A stretch of 21,189 nucleotides of DNA from DSAR01 sp034437315 (GCA_034437315.1 DAOTUC010000291.1:1-21189), one strand, 5' to 3'; counted from the stretch's first letter, positions 1 to 7,893 are shown. The notes: generated from the letters alone by a model not told the origin. Program-made: numbers and translations.

Positions 1-144
1 TTCACCCACCGAGCGCAACATCTGGGTCAACGCGCCCTTCTTGCCCAGATAGCGCTGGTTCCAGGCGGTCAAGGCGGCGCTGTCTTGTGTCTCTTTCAAC
101 GAGGATAGCGCTTCTTGCGCCAGTTGCTCTAATTGATTTTGCAT
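1..144 (-). CDS. pheS: Phenylalanyl-tRNA synthetase alpha subunit, N-terminal part (cut by window edge)
   Basis: Only the first 48 codons are in the window. They encode the start of PheS, the alpha subunit of the cytoplasmic alpha2-beta2 enzyme that charges tRNA-Phe. What is seen: the N-terminal helical arm followed by a W-N-x-R-Y-L-G-K-K-G-x-L-T block (about residues 28-41), a hallmark of the coiled-coil arm of bacterial PheS that contacts tRNA. The ATG at 142-144 is preceded by an AGAGGT ribosome site. The identification is supported independently by the T-box leader immediately upstream, a device typical of aminoacyl-tRNA synthetase genes. The catalytic domain, and presumably pheT, lie outside the window. 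Confidence 0.9.
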   Translation of the reverse strand, partial: MQNQLEQLAQEALSSLKETQDSAALTAWNQRYLGKKGALTQMLRSVGE

Positions 145-180
145 AGGATACCTCTTTCTGGTTGGGCCTGGTGGGCATAT

Positions 181-437
181 AAAAGCGCTCTCGTCCCTAG
201 GGACGAGAGCGCTTACTCCCGTGGTACCACCCTACTTCACTCCCTCCATGTAAAAAGGGAGTTCTCTCATTTCACCGACAGCGCGGACGCAATCGGCTAC
301 CCCGTTAACGCTGGGTCTGCGGAGCGGGCTAGTTGGTCGATATAGAGACTATTTAAAAAATTCGCTCGAAGGCCCGTCCTCGGGGCGATTAGCGCCCCTG
401 GGACGGCGGCTAGAGCAATATTTAAGACACTCTATAC
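181..437 (-). promoter_or_regulatory. T-box riboswitch (tRNA-Phe-sensing leader of pheS)
   Basis: On the minus strand, 218-233 reads the canonical T-box bulge region (AGGGTGGTACCACGGG), immediately followed by an intrinsic terminator. Upstream is a large hairpin resembling Stem I: its base pairs CTCTATA (430-436) with TATAGAG (341-347), and it carries a GC-rich distal helix with an internal AU-rich loop. A smaller hairpin (239-245 with 256-262) fits Stem III. The internal loop holds a U-run offering a UUU Phe codon, but the exact specifier cannot be fixed by eye. Uncharged tRNA-Phe should stabilise the antiterminator and switch on pheS, as known for this RNA family. Confidence 0.9.
183..214 (-). 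terminator. Intrinsic terminator of the pheS T-box
   Basis: A 32-nt perfect palindrome (16 + 16, no unpaired loop in the DNA) is followed on the minus strand by a TTTT tract at 184-181, overlapping the end of the stem. It sits directly after the T-box sequence and 37 nt before the pheS start, so it is the regulated terminator that competes with the antiterminator. Confidence 0.9.
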
Positions 438-591
438 CCGTTTACCGACCTACCGTTCACCCGTCGGCTCGGGAGGGAACTTCGACAGACCTTACCGGAT
501 GGGACTTGCAGTCTGTGATCCCATCTCCCTGGCAGCAGTCGCCTGTTTACTCTTCTCCGTCGTCGCCTTTTCTTATTTTAACGCGGGTCGC

Positions 592-620
592 ATTATGGCC
601 CGAAACGATGCTTTTGTCAA
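592..620 (-). promoter_or_regulatory. Promoter of pheS
   Basis: A consensus -35 TTGACA (615-620) and a -10 CATAAT (592-597) are separated by 17 bp on the minus strand. Transcription would start near 585, giving a leader of about 440 nt that contains the T-box. About 145 nt of leader would then precede Stem I with no assigned role. Confidence 0.75.
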
Positions 621-651
621 GCTTGTTTCGCGCTATTCGAGCGATCGCTGG

Positions 652-1359
652 CTACGGAATGCGCAGGGTCTGGCCCACGTAGATGTTGGAGGGGTTGGCG
701 ATGTTATTATATTGGGCCAGGTAGGTGTAGCTCATATTGTATTTCAACGCGATGCGGAATAGGTTGTCGCCGGGTTGGACGACGTAGGTCGTCCCGCCGG
801 GCGCCGGTGACGGGGCGTCGCCGGGCTCGGGAATCGTCAACACTTGCCCCACGTAAATCAACGCGGGGTTGGCGATGCCATTGGCGTTGGCGATGGCCTG
901 GACCGTCGTGTCGTAGCGCAGCGCGATACGGAACATGTTTTCACCGGCCTGGACAGTGTGCGCCTTTGTTTCGAACGTCGAGGGTTCCGGCGTCGGGGCG
1001 GCTTCCTCTTCGGTGGGGGCGGGTGTGAAGGTAGGCACAGCCGTCGTCGCGACAGAGGTCTCGGTGGGCGGGGGAGTGGGCGTCGGTGGTTGCGGCGTGG
1101 GTGAAGCCGTGATTTCTTCTTCCTCCTCTTCCTCCTCCGGGGTCTCCTCTGTCTGGGCGCTTCTGGTGGAGTTGGCGAAAGCTGTCGCTTGAATGTCTGG
1201 CGTCGTGCTCTCTTCCTCTTGCTCTGTTTGCGCGCCGCCAGCCGGTGTATCGGTCACGTCTGGGTTGGCGCTCCGGTAGCAACCGGTCATCAGGCTGGCT
1301 GCAAGTAGGAGGACAATCAGACTCGTAAGCAGTGGAAAGCGTGGATTTCTCTTCTTCAC
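652..1359 (-). CDS. Lipoprotein with two LysM domains
   Basis: A 235-residue exported lipoprotein. The start is GTG at 1357-1359, chosen because AGGAGGT lies five bases upstream. Seen: a basic n-region, a hydrophobic stretch (10-24) and a lipobox L-M-T-G-C with Cys27 as the lipidation site; then a low-complexity linker rich in Glu, Pro and Thr, including a run of eight Glu; then two LysM repeats of about 45 residues each, with V-Q-x-G-[ED]-N-x-F-R-I-A-L and I-Y-V-G-Q-x-L-x-I-P motifs. The protein ends exactly at the last motif. LysM domains bind N-acetylglucosamine polymers such as peptidoglycan, so a cell-wall binding role at the outer face of the membrane is likely. No catalytic domain is present. 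It is transcribed separately from its neighbours. Confidence 0.9.
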   Translation of the reverse strand: MKKRNPRFPLLTSLIVLLLAASLMTGCYRSANPDVTDTPAGGAQTEQEEESTTPDIQATAFANSTRSAQTEETPEEEEEEEEITASPTPQPPTPTPPPTETSVATTAVPTFTPAPTEEEAAPTPEPSTFETKAHTVQAGENMFRIALRYDTTVQAIANANGIANPALIYVGQVLTIPEPGDAPSPAPGGTTYVVQPGDNLFRIALKYNMSYTYLAQYNNIANPSNIYVGQTLRIP

Positions 1360-1431
1360 GGGATACCTCCTTTTTAAGGCGTATGCAACACATTATGCGA
1401 GTTAAATTACGTCACACATGACATTGCTTCT

Positions 1432-1459
1432 ACTGTACCATAAAATTCTGTGGCGTCAA
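1432..1459 (-). promoter_or_regulatory. Promoter of the LysM lipoprotein gene
   Basis: TTGACG (1454-1459) and TACAGT (1432-1437) on the minus strand, 16-bp spacer. It lies 33 bp past the stop of the saccharopine dehydrogenase gene, with no terminator visible between. Confidence 0.6.
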
Positions 1460-1491
1460 GCAAGCGAACGCTCATTTCACGCGCCGATTTC

Positions 1492-2853
1492 TTATTCCAG
1501 CCGCTTACTTTGTTCCCGGCACTTGATGCCCAATTGCGCCAGCTCATTCAGCACCGGCTCGTAAATTTCTGGCAGCACCGGGATGTGGACGCCGGTCAGC
1601 ATGATCCTGTCTTCCAGGATCATGCGCGCGCCAATGGCGGCCGGCAAGCCGACAGTGCGCGCCATTGCGCTGTCTCCGCCGGGCGCGCCATAGTCGATCA
1701 GGGTCGAGGTGATAAATGATTCTTCATCGGCATGGGCCGCGGCATGGGGCGCGGCATAGGCCACGACGAACTCGTGAACGAGCACGACCATATCCCGCTC
1801 CCCCTCGCGATAGCTCATTTTGATCAACATCTGGTCCGCCAGGACGTCCAACAGGGTGTTGGCTTTTTCAGAGACAGGCGCGTTGTCCAGCAGTCCCTGC
1901 CATTTCAATGCCATCATCACACCGGAAGTGGGCGAGAGGTTGAGGAAAGCGGCGAGGCCTGATTCAAGATCGGGATGGTCTCCCTGCCCTCCTTCGTAAA
2001 CCAATTCCGCCATCACCTGGCGGAAGGTTTTCCCGGTCAGATCGGTCCGTTCGTCCAGGCTGAAATAACCGAGTTCGTTCAGTTTCTGCATGACGTCGCA
2101 CCAGCCGACGTTGCGCAGCGTGCCCCGGTACATCGTATCCGTCTCCGGGATGTCGTAGATGTCGATGTAGGGCAGCGAGTTACGGTTGGGATAGGCCTCG
2201 AAATCGCCCAGGCCCGCCACCCACGTCAGGAAGTGCGTGGCGAACAGGCGGGCGTTGGGCACATCGACGGTGCGCCCGTGCTCCCGGTAGCGGGCGTCGT
2301 TGCGCCCCGCCAGCGCCACGCCCCGGGGACTCCAGGAGAATTTGTAGCCCAGGGGATTGTCGTTGGCGTCGGGCGCCGGCAGCCCGCCGCAGTAGGAGCG
2401 GAAGGATTTGATCTCGCCGCCGGCCCGGTGCACCTGGTCGATGATGCGTTTGGCCGACATATGATCGATGCCCGGATCCAGGCCCAGCTCGTTGAGCAGG
2501 ATGACGCCCGCCTCCCGGGCCGGGGCGTCCAGGGCGCGCATCGCGTCGCTGACGTAACTGGTCGTGAGCAAGTGCGCGCCGTGCTTGATACACTGCTCGG
2601 CGATTTGGACGTGGTAGATGTAGGGCAACAGGCTGACAGCGATATTGGCCTGGGACACGAGATCGTTCAACTTATCTCCGTCCTGGGTGATGTCGAACGC
2701 GAGAGCCTGCCCGCGCGGGTGATCGCCGACCAGGTCCTCGGCCTTGCTGAGGGTACGGCTGGCGACCGTCACGTGAAAATCATCCTGTTCCAGCAGGTAG
2801 CGTACCAGGGGCCTGGCGACCAGGCCCGCCCCAAAAACCAATACGTTCTTCAT
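1492..2853 (-). CDS. Saccharopine dehydrogenase (glutamate-forming; AASS C-terminal-domain type)
   Basis: A 453-residue cytoplasmic oxidoreductase resembling the C-terminal half of eukaryotic AASS and yeast Lys9, which split saccharopine into glutamate and alpha-aminoadipate semialdehyde with NAD(P)+. Seen: an N-terminal Rossmann motif V-F-G-A-G-L-V-A-R-P (residues 6-15), followed by the V-T-V-A-S-R-T strand; a central L-G-L-D-P-G-I-D-H-M block; and the S-Y-C-G-G-L-P-A-P segment typical of the family's substrate domain. The ATG at 2851-2853 is chosen over an upstream in-frame one because GGAGGT precedes it at 8 nt; that leaves 14 nt after the stop of the upstream reductase gene. The pair is surely cotranscribed and forms consecutive steps of lysine catabolism. 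Exact cofactor preference cannot be read from sequence. Confidence 0.88.
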   Translation of the reverse strand: MKNVLVFGAGLVARPLVRYLLEQDDFHVTVASRTLSKAEDLVGDHPRGQALAFDITQDGDKLNDLVSQANIAVSLLPYIYHVQIAEQCIKHGAHLLTTSYVSDAMRALDAPAREAGVILLNELGLDPGIDHMSAKRIIDQVHRAGGEIKSFRSYCGGLPAPDANDNPLGYKFSWSPRGVALAGRNDARYREHGRTVDVPNARLFATHFLTWVAGLGDFEAYPNRNSLPYIDIYDIPETDTMYRGTLRNVGWCDVMQKLNELGYFSLDERTDLTGKTFRQVMAELVYEGGQGDHPDLESGLAAFLNLSPTSGVMMALKWQGLLDNAPVSEKANTLLDVLADQMLIKMSYREGERDMVVLVHEFVVAYAAPHAAAHADEESFITSTLIDYGAPGGDSAMARTVGLPAAIGARMILEDRIMLTGVHIPVLPEIYEPVLNELAQLGIKCREQSKRLE

Positions 2854-2867
2854 TGGATATGACCTCC

Positions 2868-4178
2868 TCATTCCAGGTATTGTGTCAGATAACGGTATTC
2901 CGGCGTCAACTCCCCCTGATAGACGATGACCGCGCGCTTGATCTCCGGCGGCAGGTCGAGCGTCTCGAATGGGACCGTATAATCGGCCTGGGCGATAGCC
3001 GGGATGTAGTCCTTCAGCACCTCGCTGAAGTAGACCGACGAATCGCGAGGGATCTCGCTGGGCAGGATGTCGACCGCCATAATCACCGGCCCATCGCCAG
3101 CCACGCCATCTATCGCTCGATCTTCGATGGGGTCGTAGACGAAGACCGAGTCGCCCGGCTCGGTGCTTTTGACCGTCGTCTCGATGGCCCCCTCAATGTC
3201 GCAACTGATATCGCCGATGACGCGCAATCGCGGTTGCTCCCCCTGATAGAGCGTCTTGACATCCGATTTTGTGACCAGGCGAGGATATTTTTCCTCCCAA
3301 TAGACGCAGTTGACGAGCACGTTCAAATATGGCAGATAGTCGCCAAACCGGCCCCGGTATTTCTCCGGATGCTCGTAATAATCCTGAAGTTCGAACTCGT
3401 CGTTGGGCGAGATGGGGTCCACGGTGTGCTCTTCTTTGAACACGACTTTGTAGACCTTGTCGCGGGGCGGTCGGGCCTGTTGGGCCGCGGCGGCTACCTC
3501 GACCGGCGCAATTTCCTCGGTCGGAAGGTATTCGATGATCTCGTTGGCCCCACGAAAGACGTTGCCATATCCGGCAAATCCGCAGATGAAGGGAGTGACA
3601 GCCTCCGGCAAGCCCTCGCGGGCGATGCGGGCGCCGATAGCCGACATGGCGGCCTGGATAGCTGCCAGATCTTCGTATTCGTGGGCTTGATGCAGCTCGC
3701 TGAAGGGGTTGTCGATGCCCTCCCACGTCAGGCGTTGGCCCAGCGCCCACAGGGTATCGACCATGCCCGCTAGGCCTGCGTGGCGGCCGAAGAAGATCAG
3801 TCGACGTCCCCGTTCGTCGCTGACTTTCTCGTAGTCGATCAGGTGGCAGCCCAGTTCCAACAATCTACTTAACATGGGCATATTGTATGCTTGCCCCTTG
3901 ATAACGTGGGCGAAGAAGACGTAGGCGTGATCCGGGCGGAAGAAGTCGGGGGGGATCTCTTTAACGGCGAAGGTGACGGGACAGGGGGACAGATCTTCCA
4001 CCACCCGCGCGCCAGCCTCAAGATATTCTTCCTCCCGGAACGCCCGGATGTCGGAGGGTTGGACCCACACCTCGATCTCGTGCGTCTCCCGTAGTTCTTG
4101 GGCGTCTTGGGGAACGAGGGGTACCCGCCGTTCCCAGATACTCTTGTCCTCGCGGCGAATGCCGATTCGTTTGTTCAT
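2868..4178 (-). CDS. Lysine-ketoglutarate reductase (AASS N-terminal-domain type)
   Basis: A 436-residue protein resembling the LKR half of AASS, which condenses L-lysine with 2-oxoglutarate to saccharopine using NADPH. Seen: the alanine dehydrogenase/transhydrogenase-like N-domain opening I-G-I-R-R-E-D-K-S-I-W-E-R-R-V-P-L-V-P (residues 5-23); V-Q-P-S and E-E-Y-x-x-A-G-A segments; V-K-E-I-P; F-F-A-H-V-I-K-G-Q; L-I-D-Y-E-K; F-G-R-H-A-G-L-A-G-M-V-D; and G-Y-G-N-V in the nucleotide-binding domain. Length matches a stand-alone LKR domain. The start ATG has AGGAGGT four bases upstream. It is the first gene of a two-gene operon with saccharopine dehydrogenase. In animals and plants these two activities are usually fused; here they are separate adjacent genes in the same order as the fusion. 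Confidence 0.88.
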   Translation of the reverse strand: MNKRIGIRREDKSIWERRVPLVPQDAQELRETHEIEVWVQPSDIRAFREEEYLEAGARVVEDLSPCPVTFAVKEIPPDFFRPDHAYVFFAHVIKGQAYNMPMLSRLLELGCHLIDYEKVSDERGRRLIFFGRHAGLAGMVDTLWALGQRLTWEGIDNPFSELHQAHEYEDLAAIQAAMSAIGARIAREGLPEAVTPFICGFAGYGNVFRGANEIIEYLPTEEIAPVEVAAAAQQARPPRDKVYKVVFKEEHTVDPISPNDEFELQDYYEHPEKYRGRFGDYLPYLNVLVNCVYWEEKYPRLVTKSDVKTLYQGEQPRLRVIGDISCDIEGAIETTVKSTEPGDSVFVYDPIEDRAIDGVAGDGPVIMAVDILPSEIPRDSSVYFSEVLKDYIPAIAQADYTVPFETLDLPPEIKRAVIVYQGELTPEYRYLTQYLE

Positions 4179-4231
4179 TTTGACCTCCTGGTCGATTATG
4201 GGCCGGGTAAGTTATGGGCAGTTCTGTGACT

Positions 4232-4259
4232 ATTATATCACTGGACAGAATCTTCTCAA
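4232..4259 (-). promoter_or_regulatory. Promoter of the LKR-saccharopine dehydrogenase operon
   Basis: TTGAGA (4254-4259) and a perfect TATAAT (4232-4237) with a 16-bp spacer, minus strand. GTGA/TCAC half-sites flank the -10 (about 4226-4241), which could be a small operator. The rest of the 378-bp intergenic region (4179-4556) holds only this promoter and the divergent histidine kinase promoter; I see no RNA gene or other reading frame. Confidence 0.7.
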
Positions 4260-4521
4260 CATTCCGGGGCGCTCTGGGTGGATTTGTAACCCGTGCAATC
4301 TCCCGCAGGTTTCACGAATCATTGGGCCAGAAATAGTCTCAAAAACTGCGATTCACACCGTTTTGGCGTTGTTTTCTGACCAGCGGGAGACTTGGTCGAA
4401 AAAGTGTCGGGTCGCTGAATTCTTCCCGGCTGATTGAGAGATCGCCTACAATTGTATACTGATTGCCCTTGAACGCAAAGTCGGTCGCTTCTTGTTTTGA
4501 CTGGTAGGGGGCGACGTGTTA

Positions 4522-4550
4522 TTGCCAAATTGTGACCATTTGGGTATAAT
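4522..4550 (+). promoter_or_regulatory. Promoter of the histidine kinase gene (predicted leaderless transcript)
   Basis: TTGCCA (4522-4527), 17-bp spacer, perfect TATAAT (4545-4550). The start codon follows after only six bases, so the predicted transcription start coincides with the A of the ATG at 4557. Confidence 0.75.
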
Positions 4551-4556
4551 GCGCTT

Positions 4557-6692
4557 ATGGAATTCCAATACTCTCCTTATGCAGTGTCGCTTTTTATCGC
4601 CGCCCTGGTCACGGTCGGGTTGACGTGGTACGCCTTGCGCCATCGCAAGCGGGATGAAGCGCTGGCCTTCAGTCTGATGATGGCGTGTCTATCGTGGTGG
4701 TCAATTTTTTATGGCCTCAGTATGATGGGGGCGAATTTTGAGACGGCTTATCTCTTCAATCGCCTTAAATACATTGGCGTGATGGCCACACCTCCGCTAT
4801 GGTTTATCTTGGCGCTGCAATACACGCAGCGCCAATCTGTTTTAACCCGCCGCAATCTCCTGTTAATTTTTCTTCCGACGATTCTCTTGTTGCCTCTCGT
4901 GTTGACCGATCATTACTTTCATTTGTGGTGGAAAGGCCCCTATCTTGGGGAATTTGGCGGTCAGAGCGCGTTTATGAAGGAGGGGCATACCTGGTTCTAT
5001 TATGCCCATATCGCAACGAGCTATTTTTATGTCCTATCCGGGCTCTGGCTTTACGTTCGTTTTCACTGGCAACAACCGGTGATCTATCGCGCCCAGACAA
5101 ACTTGATGATTATCGCCGGCGCCGTTCCTCTGGTTGCCAGCATCATTACCCAATTGGAGATGTTTTCGTTTCCCTGGGCGCTGGATTCCTTCTTCTTTAC
5201 GTTGAGCGGCGGTCTTTTCGCCGTGGCCATATTTCGCTACGGCTACCTGGATATTATGCCGATTGCGCGGCGGGTCATCGTCGAGCAAATGCCCAATGGC
5301 GTGATCGTGATCAATTCTGAAGAGCGAATCGTGGACGCCAATCCAATCGCGCAACACATCATTGGACAAGCGGGCGACCTGATCGTGGGCCAGCCGTTAC
5401 TTGAGAGCATACGACATCCCCGGTTACGAGACGCTCTTTCCGATTTGCTGCGCGAGCGTCCCCTGGAGGAGATGGCTTGTGACGTGCGCATCGACGCGAC
5501 GGGCCAGGCGCGCACGCTAGCTATGCGCGTCACGCCGCTGATGCGGGACGGCGGCAGAAAGATTGGCCACATCGTTCTTTTGCGCGATGTCAGCGAGCGG
5601 GTGAAAGCTCAACGGCAATTGGAAGCGCTGTATCGGGAGGCGGAACTTGAGCGCAAGCGCTTGGCGTCGACGATCGCGAGCGCCAGCGAACCGATCGCCT
5701 TGCTGGACATGCAGGGCAGGATACTGTCTAGCAATCCGGCGGCCCAGCGGGTCTTGCAAGCCCAACACCGCGACTCATTCCCCGACGTGATTCGCTCGGC
5801 GATTACGTCAGCGCATTGGACGAAAGACGAGGTCAGGACAGAGATAGAGATCGACGAGCAACATTTTCACGTTCATATCGCGCCCATCGCTAAAAGAGGA
5901 GGGCTGGTGCTCACCATGCACGATGTGACCCACTTCAAGCGGTTGGCCCACCTGAAGGACGATTTCGTCGCTACTGTCTCTCACGATTTGCGCACGCCGC
6001 TTTCGGCCATCCTGGGATACGCCCAAATCGCCAAGCTGGATAACACCCCGGAACAGGAGCGGCGACACGCTCTGGAGCGCGTTGAAGCGAACGTCGCCCA
6101 GATGAATCACTTGATCAATGATTTGCTCCATTTGGCCAAACTGGAAATGGACGTCGCAGAAAAGCAAGATTGGGTCAAAATGGATCGGCTGGTTCAAGAG
6201 GTTGTCCAGATGCTTGAGGGAGCGGCTATTGCAAAAGGGCTGATGATCCAATTTGACCTGAATGACACGCCGCCGATGATGCTCTCAAGGCGTTTGTTCT
6301 TCAAGGTGTGGAGCAACTTGATCGACAATGCGATCAAATACACGGAGGAAGGGACGATCACGGTCGAATTGAAGACCAAGGGGGATCAAGTGATCGGGAG
6401 GGTGGGCGACACCGGCGTTGGTATTCCGCCGGCTGATCTACCATACGTGTTCGATAAGTTTTACCGCGCCAGTTCGCCCTACGTTAAGCGCATTGAAGGC
6501 ACTGGCCTGGGGCTTGCCCTGGTCAAATCGATCGTTAAAAAACACGGCGGGCGGGTTTGGGTAGAGAGTGAGTTGGGAGTGGGGAGCACGTTTACCCTGG
6601 TCCTTCCGCGCGATCGTGAACCAGAAGTAAAGGACAGGGCGCATCGAACGCTGGCCTTGTTGGATGATGCTGGTCCGTACGAGACGGGGTGA
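4557..6692 (+). CDS. Membrane sensor histidine kinase (7TM - PAS - PAS - HisKA - HATPase)
   Basis: A 711-residue sensor kinase. Seen in order: an N-terminal block of about seven hydrophobic helices (residues 1-230) resembling the 7TM region of histidine kinases; a PAS domain (about 243-350); a short coiled segment; a second PAS domain (about 373-463); HisKA with the H-box S-H-D-L-R-T-P-L and phospho-acceptor His476; the N-box N-L-I-D-N-A-I-K-Y (Asn587-Asn591); G1 D-T-G-V-G (Asp618); F-box Y-V-F-D-K-F-Y-R; G2 G-T-G-L-G-L (about 648-653). All catalytic motifs are intact. It should autophosphorylate in the inner membrane in response to an unknown ligand. No response regulator gene lies in the window, so its partner is unknown. 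There is no Shine-Dalgarno before the ATG, fitting a leaderless mRNA. It converges on the PHP gene with only 5 bp between stops. Confidence 0.95.
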   Translation: MEFQYSPYAVSLFIAALVTVGLTWYALRHRKRDEALAFSLMMACLSWWSIFYGLSMMGANFETAYLFNRLKYIGVMATPPLWFILALQYTQRQSVLTRRNLLLIFLPTILLLPLVLTDHYFHLWWKGPYLGEFGGQSAFMKEGHTWFYYAHIATSYFYVLSGLWLYVRFHWQQPVIYRAQTNLMIIAGAVPLVASIITQLEMFSFPWALDSFFFTLSGGLFAVAIFRYGYLDIMPIARRVIVEQMPNGVIVINSEERIVDANPIAQHIIGQAGDLIVGQPLLESIRHPRLRDALSDLLRERPLEEMACDVRIDATGQARTLAMRVTPLMRDGGRKIGHIVLLRDVSERVKAQRQLEALYREAELERKRLASTIASASEPIALLDMQGRILSSNPAAQRVLQAQHRDSFPDVIRSAITSAHWTKDEVRTEIEIDEQHFHVHIAPIAKRGGLVLTMHDVTHFKRLAHLKDDFVATVSHDLRTPLSAILGYAQIAKLDNTPEQERRHALERVEANVAQMNHLINDLLHLAKLEMDVAEKQDWVKMDRLVQEVVQMLEGAAIAKGLMIQFDLNDTPPMMLSRRLFFKVWSNLIDNAIKYTEEGTITVELKTKGDQVIGRVGDTGVGIPPADLPYVFDKFYRASSPYVKRIEGTGLGLALVKSIVKKHGGRVWVESELGVGSTFTLVLPRDREPEVKDRAHRTLALLDDAGPYETG

Positions 6693-6697
6693 AGGGC

Positions 6698-7618
6698 TCA
6701 AGCGCCGGATCTGGCGGCTTCTCGCAGGGCCTCGAAACAGGCGAACGGGACATCCACCGCTCCCAACGAGATCCCGGCGCGGACTGAGGGGCCGTGATAG
6801 TCTGAACCGCCTGTGGCCAATAGCCCGTGTGTTTGGCACATCGACAACAGAAATGCGACGTCCTCCGGGCGGTGGTGGGGATAGTAGACCTCGACGCCGC
6901 GCAACCCGTACCTCACGAACTCCGGTATGCGCGACGCGACCCCGGCCCCGGAGTGAACCGGGTGTGCGAGTACAGGCACACCGCCCGCTTTGAGGATAGC
7001 CTCAATCGCCTGACGCGGCGTCATACGCAAGCGCGGCACGTAGGCCGGCCCCTCACGACCGATGAAGCGCTCGAAAGCCTCCTGGATCGTTCTCACGTAA
7101 CCACGATCGCGCAACGCACGGGCCACGTGAGGTCGCCCGACGCTATCCCCCTTGGCTGCCGCCGCGACATCTTCCCAGCCCAAACGCATTCCCATCGACC
7201 GCAGCCGTTCCAGCATCTCTTTTGCGCGGACCAAGCGCGCGTTGCGCATACGCGCCAGGCGCTCCAGCAGGAAATCGTTCTCCACGTCGATGTAATAGCC
7301 CAGGAAGTGCAAATCGCCCCATGCGCCCTCGGCGTTGATCTCCACGCCGGCGATGACGTCTAGCCCCCCTGTTTGCAGGGCCGCTGCTTGCTGGGCCGCT
7401 GCAACCCCGCCCACCGTGTCGTGATCGGTGAGAGCGATGACCTCTACGTTGTAAGCTAGCGCTAATTGAACAACCTCCGACGGTGTATTCACACCATCGG
7501 AGGCTGTGCTGTGGATATGCAGGTCTATTCTTCTTCGGATGCGTCTGCCTCTGCGTCTGCGTCTGCCTCTGCGTCTGCGTCTGCCTCTTCCTCTGCTTCC
7601 GTCTTTGTCTCCGCCCAT
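6698..7618 (-). CDS. PHP-domain metal-dependent phosphoesterase (RNase AM/TrpH-like)
   Basis: A PHP-superfamily hydrolase of the group that includes E. coli YciV/RNase AM and nucleoside 3',5'-bisphosphate phosphatases. Seen metal ligands: D-L-H-I-H-S (about residue 32), T-D-H-D-T, G-V-E-I-N, A-H-P-V-H and G-S-D-Y-H-G near the C-terminus, all in family order. The start is doubtful. The only ATG in frame (7618) lies inside the upstream spoVS-like gene, has no Shine-Dalgarno, and adds about 30 mostly Arg/Gly residues before the PHP core. The next options are an ATA at 7526-7528 overlapping the spoVS stop, or a CTG two codons on that would cost the motif's Asp. Translation coupled to the upstream gene is likely. 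Function in RNA or nucleotide turnover is inferred from family. Confidence 0.88.
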   Translation of the reverse strand: MGGDKDGSRGRGRRRRRGRRRRRGRRIRRRIDLHIHSTASDGVNTPSEVVQLALAYNVEVIALTDHDTVGGVAAAQQAAALQTGGLDVIAGVEINAEGAWGDLHFLGYYIDVENDFLLERLARMRNARLVRAKEMLERLRSMGMRLGWEDVAAAAKGDSVGRPHVARALRDRGYVRTIQEAFERFIGREGPAYVPRLRMTPRQAIEAILKAGGVPVLAHPVHSGAGVASRIPEFVRYGLRGVEVYYPHHRPEDVAFLLSMCQTHGLLATGGSDYHGPSVRAGISLGAVDVPFACFEALREAARSGA

Positions 7619-7893
7619 GGCGTCGGGCTGCTCATCCGGGTTTCAACTTTCAACCTTACAGCCGTCCTCTCTTGGCCGTCGATGAGCACCTCGACAAATT
7701 CTGGCAGGCAGATGATGTCTATGCCATCCAGTTCCAGATATCCGCGGGCGATAGTCACAGCTTTGATCGCCTGGTTGACAGCGCCGGCGCCAATGGCCTG
7801 CACATCCACGTGACTCTGTTCTCGCATGACGCCTGCGATGGCGCCTGCCACCGCCGTTGAGCGAGAAGATGACGCGACCTTGATAAGGTCCAT
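7525..7893 (-). CDS. SpoVS-family protein with an acidic repeat tail
   Basis: A 122-residue protein. Residues 1-85 match the SpoVS family, a small Alba-like fold: S-S-x-S-x-x-x-A-V-A-G-A-I-A-G-V, then I-G-A-G-A-V-N-Q-A-I-K-A, I-A-R-G-Y, G-I-D-I-I-C-L-P, and I-D-G-Q-E-R-T-A. SpoVS is a sporulation regulator in Bacillus but is widespread in non-sporulating bacteria, where it may bind nucleic acid. The family is usually about 86 residues; here a tail of about 35 residues ends in Ala-Asp/Ala-Glu repeats and a Glu run. The start ATG (7891-7893) has GGAGGT five bases upstream. The stop overlaps the PHP gene. The same repeat DNA reads Arg-rich in the PHP frame. Confidence 0.9.
   Translation of the reverse strand: MDLIKVASSSRSTAVAGAIAGVMREQSHVDVQAIGAGAVNQAIKAVTIARGYLELDGIDIICLPEFVEVLIDGQERTAVRLKVETRMSSPTPWAETKTEAEEEADADAEADADAEADASEEE
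7541..7588. repeat. 18-bp tandem repeat, about 2.7 copies
   Basis: Unit gcgtctgcctctgcgtct on the plus strand. Since 18 is a multiple of three, copy-number changes keep frame. On the minus strand it encodes Ala-Asp/Glu dipeptides of the SpoVS tail and, in the other frame, Arg/Gly runs upstream of the PHP core. Confidence 0.9.

Noticed and set aside
1975..2862. A long open frame on the plus strand opposite the saccharopine dehydrogenase gene
   Set aside because: It mirrors a well-identified minus-strand gene, has no ribosome site and no family motifs; long antisense frames are expected at this GC content.
4434..4460. Second plus-strand promoter (TTGAGA ... TATACT) for the histidine kinase
   Set aside because: The spacer is only 15 bp, and the 4522-4550 promoter is clearly better.
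7466..7860. Plus-strand frames with Ser-Ala or Cys-Val repeats
   Set aside because: They are readings of the 18-bp repeat inside the SpoVS tail on the opposite strand.
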